Shown piece by piece: positions 21,878 to 28,203 of a DNA stretch of 64,000 nucleotides (position 1 is its first letter; each line of letters starts with the position of its first letter). The position numbers were made by a program, and so were the translations under genes. The notes beneath the pieces are model-generated. The model worked only from the letters and a program-made list of their open reading frames with translations. It did not search any database and had not been told where the DNA came from. The stretch comes from Actinomadura rupiterrae. Lineage in GTDB: Bacteria; Actinomycetota; Actinomycetes; Streptosporangiales; Streptosporangiaceae. The DNA lies in assembly GCF_024172125.1 (NCBI RefSeq), contig NZ_JAMZEA010000006.1, positions 558,001 to 622,000 of the forward strand, read 5' to 3'.

Positions 21878-23308
21878 GTGGAGCGGAACGACGGGGGATC
21901 GGGACGGCGGGCGTTCGAGCCGCTGGACGCGGCCGGACGGGAGCGCCTCGCGGCCCATGCCGCCCGGCTCGTCCCCGGCCTGGAGGACGTCGCCGGGGTA
22001 GCGCTGACCTGGGTGGACACCAGCGGGATCACGCGGACCAAGACCGTCCCGGTGGCGCGGCTGGAGCACGCGGCGGCGTGGGGCGTCGGCATGTCGCCGG
22101 TCTTCGACGCCTTCCTGCTGGACGACTCGATCGTGTCCGGGCAGTACGCGGGAGGCCCGGTCGGGGACCTGCGGCTGCACCCGGATCTCGACCGGCTCGT
22201 CCGCATGGCGGCGCTGCCCGGCTGGGCCTGGGCGCCCGCGAACCGGTACACGCAGGAAGGGCATGTCCACCCGCTGGACACCCGCGCCGCGCTCGCGCGC
22301 GAGGTCGAACGGCTCGCGGACCTCGGCTGGTCGGTGCGCGCGGCGTTCGAGATCGAATGGGCGCTGTCGGACGACGAGGGCGACGGCTTCACCCCGGCCT
22401 GCAACGGACCCGCGTACGGGATGACCCGCCTGACCGAGCTGTCCCAGTACCTCCGCGACCTCCTCAACGCGCTCGCCGAGACGGGCGTCTCCGTCGACCA
22501 GCTGCATCCGGAGTACGCGCCGGGCCAGTACGAGCTGTCGGTCGCGGCCGAGGACCCGGTCGGCGCGGCGGACACCGCCGTCCTCGTCCGGGAGACGATC
22601 CGCGCGGTGTCGTTCGACCACGGCATGGTCGCGTCCTTCTCCCCCAAGGTGCTCGCCGACTCGGTGGGCAACGGCGGGCACGTCCACCTCAGCCTGTGGC
22701 GGGAGGACCCGGCGGAGGGCCCGGTGAACGCGATGTCCGGCGGGCACGAGATGTTCGGGCTGACCGGCGAGGGCGAGGCGTTCACCGCCGGGATCCTGGC
22801 GCGGCTGCCCGCGCTGCTCGCGGTCGGCGCACCCGCCGTCGCGAGCTACCTGCGGCTCGTCCCGTCGCACTGGGCGGGCGTGTACGGCTGCTGGGGCCTG
22901 GAGAACCGGGAGGCGGCGATCCGGCTGGTCACCGGCGCGCTCGGCGACCGCGCCCGGGCCGCCAACATCGAGGTGAAGTGCTTCGACGAGGCCGCCAACC
23001 CCTACCTCGCGCTCGCCGCGCTGCTCGCCGCCGGACGCGCCGGGCTCGCCGCGAAGGCGGTGCTGCCCGAGCCGATGGCGGCCGACCCCGCCTCCCTGTC
23101 GGACGCCGAGCGCGCCGACCTCGGCATCGAGCGCCTGCCGGACTCGCTGGCGGACGCCGTCGCGGCGTTCGAGGCGGACGAGGCGCTCGCCGAGGCGCTC
23201 GGGCCGGAGATCGTCGACACGGTCGCGGCCGTCCGGCGCGGTGAGATCGAGCTGTTCGCGGACGCGACGCCGGAGGAGATCACCGAATCCACCCGATGGC
23301 GCCACTGA
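21878..23308 (+). CDS. Glutamine synthetase family protein (gamma-glutamyl ligase/FluG C-terminal type)
   Basis: 476 aa from the GTG at 21878, with GGGAG upstream. The N-terminal beta-grasp domain includes LTWVDTSGITRTKTVPV. The catalytic domain has AAFEIEWALS, EYAPGQYELSV with metal-binding Glu, FSPKVLADSVGNGGHVHLSL, and LENREAAIRLVTGA with the substrate Arg. The sequence is clearly GS-like but diverges from GlnA (no adenylylation loop recognised). Paired with the divergent FluG-like amidohydrolase it suggests a ligase/hydrolase couple for an amine or amide. Confidence 0.92.
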   Translation: MERNDGGSGRRAFEPLDAAGRERLAAHAARLVPGLEDVAGVALTWVDTSGITRTKTVPVARLEHAAAWGVGMSPVFDAFLLDDSIVSGQYAGGPVGDLRLHPDLDRLVRMAALPGWAWAPANRYTQEGHVHPLDTRAALAREVERLADLGWSVRAAFEIEWALSDDEGDGFTPACNGPAYGMTRLTELSQYLRDLLNALAETGVSVDQLHPEYAPGQYELSVAAEDPVGAADTAVLVRETIRAVSFDHGMVASFSPKVLADSVGNGGHVHLSLWREDPAEGPVNAMSGGHEMFGLTGEGEAFTAGILARLPALLAVGAPAVASYLRLVPSHWAGVYGCWGLENREAAIRLVTGALGDRARAANIEVKCFDEAANPYLALAALLAAGRAGLAAKAVLPEPMAADPASLSDAERADLGIERLPDSLADAVAAFEADEALAEALGPEIVDTVAAVRRGEIELFADATPEEITESTRWRH

Positions 23309-23475
23309 GCGCAACTTTTTTCGCGCGCCCTGACCAGCAGGACTCTCCGGACGACAGGGGTAGATGGGGCTCTCTTAACAATCTGGACACCACTCGGTGA
23401 CCTGGGGACGGCAGGCTCTCGACGGTTTCAGCCGCCACGCAAGCGTCGGCGGTTCCGACGAGTTCAGGAGTCGAC

Positions 23476-24027
23476 GTGTCCCTCCACGCCGTCCGAGTCT
23501 CCGCGGCCGCCTTCGGCGCGGCCGCCCTGCTGGCCGGGTCCTGGGCCGGCACCGCGCAGGCCGCCCCCGCGCAGCCCTGGGTGTCCGGCGCCAAGATCTG
23601 CCACGCTTCCAGCCTGAACCCGGCCACGTCGCGGCCGGACCCCAAGTGCCAGCCGGGCGCGACCAACCCGGCCGTCACGCAGGCGACGATCCACAAGACC
23701 ATCTGCGTGCCGGGCTACTCCAAGAAGATCCGCCCGCCGGTGTCCTACACCAACGCGCTCAAGCGGCAGCAGATCAAGGAGTACGGCTACCGCAACACCA
23801 GCCCCTCGGCGTACGAGGAGGACCACCTCATCCCGCTGAGCCTCGGCGGCGCGCCCCGCGACCCCAAGAACCTCTGGCCCGAGCCGGGCGGCTCCCCCAA
23901 CCCCAAGGACAGCATCGAGTTCAAGCTCTACAAGGCGGTCTGCTCCGGCAAGGTCACCCTGCGCGCCGCGCAGAAGGCGATCGCCACCAACTGGACCACC
24001 GCCGGCCGCCTCCTCGGCCGCCACTGA
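23476..24027 (+). CDS. Secreted HNH-like protein
   Basis: 183 aa starting at GTG after AGGAG. A signal peptide (SAAAFGAAALLAGSWAGTAQA) ends near residue 29. The mature part has four Cys and the block EEDHLIPLSLGGAPRDPKN followed by LWPEP, which is the His-containing core of a family of small HNH-fold nuclease-like proteins. Whether it cuts nucleic acid is not established. No immunity gene is evident, so a toxin role is not supported. A GC-rich hairpin follows. Confidence 0.8.
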   Translation: MSLHAVRVSAAAFGAAALLAGSWAGTAQAAPAQPWVSGAKICHASSLNPATSRPDPKCQPGATNPAVTQATIHKTICVPGYSKKIRPPVSYTNALKRQQIKEYGYRNTSPSAYEEDHLIPLSLGGAPRDPKNLWPEPGGSPNPKDSIEFKLYKAVCSGKVTLRAAQKAIATNWTTAGRLLGRH

Positions 24028-24044
24028 CCCACACAGCGCTTTCC

Positions 24045-24076
24045 GGGCCGGTCCCCCTCCTTCCGGGGGACGGCCC
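24045..24076 (+). terminator. Hairpin after the HNH-like gene
   Basis: GGGCCG and TCCCCC (24045-24057, one bulged G) pair with GGGGGA and CGGCCC (24065-24076) around a 7-base loop, 18 bp after the stop. Confidence 0.65.
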
Positions 24077-24122
24077 TCGCGTTTCCCCGCGCCGCCCGCG
24101 ATCCGGACGGGACGCCCCCGGA

Positions 24123-24410
24123 CGACGGATCGGGACGCCGCGCGACGGAACGGGACGCCCTGGGCGACGGAAACGGGACGTCCCGCGCGACGGGCACAGT
24201 GCCTCCCGCGCGACGGGCACGGCGCCTCCCAGGCGACGGGCACGGCGCCTCCCAGGCGACGGGCACGGCGCCTCCCGGGCAACGGGCACGGTGGCTCGCG
24301 GGCGACAGGATCGGGACGTCGCGGGCAACGGGATCAGGGCGTCCCGAGCCACGGGGACAGGGCGTCCCGGGCAACGGGGTCGGGGCCTTCCGCGCGGCGG
24401 GATAATGTCG
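24123..24410. repeat. 23-bp tandem repeat array, about eleven regular units plus two shorter ones
   Basis: A CRACGG-type landmark recurs at 24165, 24188, 24211, 24234, 24257, 24280, 24303, 24326, 24349, 24372 and 24395, exactly 23 bp apart each time; two more at 24123 and 24143 have 20- and 22-bp spacing. A typical unit is CGACGGGCACGGCGCCTCCC plus 3 bases. The array fills most of the gene-free gap between the HNH-like terminator and the CGNR gene. With no spacers and a period not divisible by three it is neither CRISPR nor a peptide repeat. The central units are best conserved. Confidence 0.9.
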
Positions 24411-24453
24411 GAGCCGAGCCAGAGCCGACACGACAGGCAGGTCCCCGCGCGCC

Positions 24454-24993
24454 ATGAAGATCACCGGATACCGCAGCCACGGCGTGGCGGCCGCGGTCGC
24501 GCTGGTGAACGCCGTGACCGTCCCGGACGGCGACGACGGCCCGAACGCGCTGCGCGACATCCTGCGCGTCCACGGGTTCGTCTGGCAGGACTTCGACCCG
24601 GCGACCGCCGCCGAGTTCCGCGCCTGGGGACGCGAGCTGCGCCCGTTCTTCGAGGCGTCCGGGCTGCCCGCGGCCGTCGCCGTCCTCAACGGGCTGCTGG
24701 AGCGGACGCCGACGCACCCGCACCTGTCCGACCACGACGGCCTCGGCCTGCACCTCCACCACGCACCGCCGTCCGCGAAGCTCCCGCTCCGGTTCCGCGC
24801 GACGACGCTGATGCACCTCTCCGAACTCGTCTGCGCCTACGGCATCGGACGCACCGGAGTCTGCGCCGCCCCCGACTGCGACCGCGTCTACGCCGACACC
24901 TCCCGCGCGGGCCGCCGCCGCTACTGCTCGGAAACCTGCGCGAACCGCACCAACGTCGCCGCCTTCCGAGCCCGCCGCCGCTCCCCCACCTGA
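24454..24993 (+). CDS. CGNR zinc-finger transcriptional regulator (second in window)
   Basis: 179 aa. N-terminal ABATE-like region (AAVALVNAVTV, LRFRATTLMHLSELVCAYGI) and C-terminal finger GVCAAPDCDRVYADTSRAGRRRYCS plus ETCANRTNVAAFRARRR (signature CANR). Four Cys are in place for zinc. It is only distantly similar to the CGNR protein at 7279. The immediate upstream DNA is the 23-bp repeat array, ending about 44 bp before the ATG, so this gene must be read from a promoter within or after the array or from upstream. Confidence 0.9.
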   Translation: MKITGYRSHGVAAAVALVNAVTVPDGDDGPNALRDILRVHGFVWQDFDPATAAEFRAWGRELRPFFEASGLPAAVAVLNGLLERTPTHPHLSDHDGLGLHLHHAPPSAKLPLRFRATTLMHLSELVCAYGIGRTGVCAAPDCDRVYADTSRAGRRRYCSETCANRTNVAAFRARRRSPT

Positions 24994-25023
24994 CGCCGGT
25001 TTCCGGCTGGTCGAGGTTCCGGG

Positions 25024-25139
25024 CTAGCCGAGCGTGACTTCCCGCCCCTCGTCGGCGACCAGGATCTCCCCGTCGAACTCTTCGCGGGCGGCGGCGGCCG
25101 CTGCGGCGCGGTCGTTGCCCACGATGCCGGCCCGATCAG
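25024..25139 (-). pseudogene. Possible C-terminal gene remnant
   Basis: A minus-strand frame ends with IVGNDRAAAAAAAREEFDG and then EILVADEGREVTLG before TAG at 25024-25026. It reads like the acidic, well-formed C-terminus of a protein, but it is open only to about 25145 and has no convincing start (a GTG at 25122 would give 32 aa). It may be the end of a lost gene; I do not recognise a family. Confidence 0.25.
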
Positions 25140-25158
25140 CCCACCGGCAGCGGCGTGA

Positions 25159-26172
25159 TCAGTGCGCCGGCAGCATCTCGATGACCGAGCGGGTGCCTGC
25201 CGGGGCGATCTGGCCGACGCGGAGGCCGGCTTCGGCGGCCAGATCGCGCAGCTGGTCGATGCCGCGTTCCCGGCCGCGGACGTAGCAGAGCATGCGCAGG
25301 TCGCCCTGGGTGTCCGAAACGCCGCTCAGATGGTCGCCGAGGTGGTCGACGACCAGCACCTTGCCGGTGTCCGACGCCGCTTCGGCGCAGCGGCGGAGGA
25401 TGCTCAGCGCCTGCGGGTCGTCCCAGTCGTGCAGGACGCCGGAGAGCACGTAGCCGCCGGCCCCCGCCGGGAGTTCGTCGAAGAAGCTCCCGACCGTCGC
25501 ATCGGCGCGATCGGACAGCCCTGCCGCAGCGAACGCCTGCTGGGCGCGCGCCACCGGGCCTTCCAGATCGAGGACCGTTCCGCGCAGGCCCTCGTGAGCG
25601 CGCAGGATGGCGATGAGCATGCTCCCGTTGCCGCCGCCCACATCGACCACGTGCCGGAGTGATCCCCACGGGTACGCCTCCGCCACCAGCGGCGCCTCGG
25701 CCACCAGGCGGGACCCCATCAGGGCGTCGAAGGACGCCGCCAACTTGGCGTCGGCCGACAGGTCCTCCCAGAACGGCCGTCCGAAGAACCGGGGGAACGC
25801 GGGCCGGCCGGTGCGGACGGTGTGGAGCAGCTCGACGAACGAGAGCTCGGCGCGTCCGACCGCACCCTCCAGGTCCAGCCAGGGCCGGACGCCGAGCGGG
25901 TCGTCGTCCTGGAGCTGCTCGCCCAGCTTGGTCAGGCCGAACGTGCCGTCCGACGAGCGCGTGAACACCCCGACCGCGACCAGGTGCTCCATCACGCGCC
26001 GCAGGGCGTCCTGGTCGGCGTCCACCACCTCGACCAGCGCCTCGACGGACGCGCGGCCGCTTGCGATGTGGTCCGCCAGCCGCAGGGTCGCCGCCACCCG
26101 GACGGCCATCGGCGTGACGAGATCGGCCGCCGCCCAGATCCCCCCGCCCCACTCCTCGACACCCGCACCCAT
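25159..26172 (-). CDS. SAM-dependent O-methyltransferase (class I, dimerising)
   Basis: 337 aa from the ATG at 26172, with GGGGAGGCGAC upstream. The N-terminal winged dimerisation domain (AADLVTPMAVRVAATLRLAD, GRASVEALVEVV) precedes the Rossmann domain: VVDVGGGNGSMLIAIL binds SAM (about residue 170), TVLDLEGPVARAQ follows, and SGVLHDWDDPQAL carries the catalytic His common to plant-type and polyketide O-methyltransferases. The C-terminal LRDLAAEAGLRVGQIAPAG is typical. No biosynthetic cluster surrounds it. Its promoter region is shared with the divergent DUF2867 gene. Confidence 0.93.
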   Translation of the reverse strand: MGAGVEEWGGGIWAAADLVTPMAVRVAATLRLADHIASGRASVEALVEVVDADQDALRRVMEHLVAVGVFTRSSDGTFGLTKLGEQLQDDDPLGVRPWLDLEGAVGRAELSFVELLHTVRTGRPAFPRFFGRPFWEDLSADAKLAASFDALMGSRLVAEAPLVAEAYPWGSLRHVVDVGGGNGSMLIAILRAHEGLRGTVLDLEGPVARAQQAFAAAGLSDRADATVGSFFDELPAGAGGYVLSGVLHDWDDPQALSILRRCAEAASDTGKVLVVDHLGDHLSGVSDTQGDLRMLCYVRGRERGIDQLRDLAAEAGLRVGQIAPAGTRSVIEMLPAH

Positions 26173-26323
26173 GTCGCCTCCCCGCGTCCGCTCACCAGAT
26201 CCACCCCGATCAACCGGCACATACCCACCCGGCCACCGTCCCAGCCGCGCGGAACACCCCCGCCGATCCCGGTCGCCCGCGGCCCGCCGACCGCCCGGAG
26301 ACTGTGCCGCACCTCACCGCCGA

Positions 26324-26350
26324 CCTGGTTGTACGGGCTCGTATAACAGG
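26324..26350. promoter_or_regulatory. Imperfect TetR-type operator over the -35 region of the DUF2867 promoter
   Basis: CCTG-N-TTGTACGGG on the left mirrors CTCGTATAACAGG on the right; it is the degenerate relative of the perfect palindrome 35 bp downstream. It covers the -35 element TTGTAC and much of the spacer. Confidence 0.6.
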
Positions 26351-26358
26351 TCTAGATT
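26329..26358 (+). promoter_or_regulatory. Promoter of the DUF2867 gene
   Basis: TTGTAC (26329-26334) and TAGATT (26353-26358) at 18-bp spacing lie between, and overlap, the two palindromes: one covers the -35 and spacer, the other covers the start region. Confidence 0.5.
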
Positions 26359-26386
26359 CGTCGTTATACGGGCCCGTATAACGACG
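26359..26386. promoter_or_regulatory. Perfect 28-bp palindrome, probable TetR-family operator
   Basis: The left half CGTCGTTATACGGG is followed directly by its exact reverse complement, 28 bp without mismatch. TACGGGCCCGTA cores of this form are typical of TetR-family dimers. It starts just after the -10 element, so binding would block initiation. No TetR gene lies beside it. Confidence 0.75.
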
Positions 26387-26423
26387 GAAGAAAGCGAACC
26401 ACGCCAGAAGACGGAGAGCGCCC

Positions 26424-27194
26424 ATGAGACTTCCCCTTGAGGCCCACACCGACCGGCCGTGGCGGATCCACGAGATCGCGCCGGACTTCCTGGTCGAGGA
26501 CGTGTGGTCGTACCGCACCCCCGGCGCCGGACCGGACGACTTCCCGCAGATGATCGCCGCGCTGGACGCCCTCGGCGGGCTGGACAACCCGAAGCAGCAC
26601 CCCGCGGTGCGCTTCCTGTTCGCGGTGCGCTGGAAGCTCGGCGCCCTGCTCGGCTGGGACAAGCCCAAGACCGGCCTCGCCGGACGCGTCCGCTCCCTGG
26701 TGGAGCGCCTCCCGGACGACCTGCGCCAGGACGATGCCGGAGCCCCGGTCACCGGCACCCCGTTCACGCGGGTGTACGAGATCGGCAACGAGTACGCGAT
26801 GGAACTGGCCAACAAGACCGTCCACACCGTCTGCCACCTGAGCTGGGTGCAGGGCGACGACGGCGACTACGAGCTGCACATGGCGGCGCTCGTCAAGCCG
26901 AACGACACGTTCGGACGGCTCTACATGGGCTTCATCAAGCCGTTCCGCTACCTCATCGTCTACCCCATCATGACCCGCCAATGGGAACGCGCCTGGCGCG
27001 ACCGCCCCACCCCGTCACCCACCCCGCCCCCGAACACGAACCTGGACGCGATGCCGGACAAGGCCCCGAACGCGACCCCGGCCCCGGGCACGGGCACGGG
27101 CACGACCCTGGACGCGGCGCCGGACACGGCCCCGAGCGCGACCCCGGACACAGGCGCGGACACGGGCACGGGCACGGGCGCCCGGGTCGGTTGA
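26424..27194 (+). CDS. DUF2867 family protein with Thr/Pro-rich C-terminal tail
   Basis: 256 aa. Residues 1-190 match DUF2867 (PWRIHEIAPDFLVEDVWSYR, GTPFTRVYEIGNEYAMELAN, HTVCHLSWVQ, MGFIKPFRYLIVYPIMTRQW). The function of the family is not known; it is often near SDR or polyketide-type genes. The last 65 residues are low complexity, with two 22-residue repeats beginning LDAMPDKAPNATP and LDAAPDTAPSATP and GTGTG runs. The 3' end is therefore another repetitive gene end. Transcription probably starts from the promoter between two TetR-type operators. Confidence 0.8.
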   Translation: MRLPLEAHTDRPWRIHEIAPDFLVEDVWSYRTPGAGPDDFPQMIAALDALGGLDNPKQHPAVRFLFAVRWKLGALLGWDKPKTGLAGRVRSLVERLPDDLRQDDAGAPVTGTPFTRVYEIGNEYAMELANKTVHTVCHLSWVQGDDGDYELHMAALVKPNDTFGRLYMGFIKPFRYLIVYPIMTRQWERAWRDRPTPSPTPPPNTNLDAMPDKAPNATPAPGTGTGTTLDAAPDTAPSATPDTGADTGTGTGARVG

Positions 27195-27225
27195 GGATCC
27201 GGCCGACGACTCCGAGGAGGGCGGC

Positions 27226-28203
27226 GTGAGCGCGCCGAGATGGGACTTGAACGTCGTGCAGAGCGGGCCTTCTGACGCGCCCGCGGTGGTGCTCCTGCAC
27301 GGCATGTTCGGCTCGACCGCATGGTGGGACCGGGTGCTGCCCGCGTTGCGGGACCGGCACGTGGTACGCGTGGACCTGCTCGGGCACGGCCGGTCCGCGA
27401 AACCGGTGGACGGGTACGGAGTCGCCGAGCAGGCACGCGAGGTCGCAGCCATGCTCGACCGCATCGGGGTACGGAACGCGACCGTCATCGGGCATTCGTT
27501 CGGCGGCTTCGTCGGCACGGCGCTGGCGGAGCAGCGGCCCGATCTGGTCTCGGCGATCGCGCTCATCGGGACCCCGGCGCGGTCGTCCTGGTTCACCGGC
27601 GACGGTCTCAGCCATCTCCTCCTCTCTACGCCCCTGGTGGGACGACTGCTCTGGCGGCTACGGACCGAAGGGCTCGTCCGCGCCGGGTTGCGCAGGGAGT
27701 TCAGGGGCCAGGAACTCCCGGAACCGATCGTCGCGGACATGCTCGGCGTGACCTACCGCTGCTGCGCCGCGACGTTCCAGGCCGGGTTCGCGTTCTGCCG
27801 GCCGCGCTCGGTGCCCGACCGCCTCATCGAACTCGGCCTCCCCACGCTGGTGGTGTTCGGCTCGCGTGAACTGCGCTGGCAACCGTCCAAAGCCGAGGGC
27901 TACCGCCGCGTCCCGTACGGACGGGTCGAGATACTCGACGGCCTCGGCCACACGCCCATGCTGGAGTACCCCGACGCCATCGCACCCCTCCTCCACGAGT
28001 TCACCACCACCCCACCCGACGCCATCGCCCACAGGTCATGGCGGGAGGTGGATGAGGCGGTGGGCCAGGGCGGTGTGGCGGCGGCCGGCGGAGGTGGTGC
28101 GGACGGCGGCGGCGAGGGCCCGGCGGGAGCCGGTGAGGACGACGAGCTTCTTGGCCCGGGTGATGGCGGTGTAGAGGAGGTTGCGTTGCAGCATCATCCA
28201 TGA
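27226..28203 (+). CDS. Alpha/beta hydrolase with C-terminal tail antisense to recD2
   Basis: 325 aa starting at GTG after GAGGAGGGCG. VVLLHGMFGSTAWWDRVL is the oxyanion loop; VIGHSFGGFVGTAL has the Ser nucleophile; VVFGSRELRW and DGLGHTPMLEYP give the acid and the His. The fold ends near residue 270 (DAIAPLLHEF). The remaining 55 residues (REVDEAVGQGGVAAAGGGGA and so on, Gly-rich) are the opposite-strand reading of recD2, a 168-bp convergent overlap, and are probably extra sequence gained by loss of an earlier stop. Substrate unknown. Confidence 0.85.
   Translation: MSAPRWDLNVVQSGPSDAPAVVLLHGMFGSTAWWDRVLPALRDRHVVRVDLLGHGRSAKPVDGYGVAEQAREVAAMLDRIGVRNATVIGHSFGGFVGTALAEQRPDLVSAIALIGTPARSSWFTGDGLSHLLLSTPLVGRLLWRLRTEGLVRAGLRREFRGQELPEPIVADMLGVTYRCCAATFQAGFAFCRPRSVPDRLIELGLPTLVVFGSRELRWQPSKAEGYRRVPYGRVEILDGLGHTPMLEYPDAIAPLLHEFTTTPPDAIAHRSWREVDEAVGQGGVAAAGGGGADGGGEGPAGAGEDDELLGPGDGGVEEVALQHHP

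Noticed and set aside
23309..23475. Riboswitch upstream of the secreted HNH-like gene
   Set aside because: The leader is long enough, but I could not fit it to a known riboswitch consensus or find a convincing helix set.
23954..24352. Arg/Pro-rich protein read through the 24.1-kb array
   Set aside because: The frame depends on the 23-bp repeat shifting phase, has no family resemblance and no initiation signal.
24123..24410. CRISPR-like array
   Set aside because: The 23-bp units follow one another without unique spacers and no cas gene is present.
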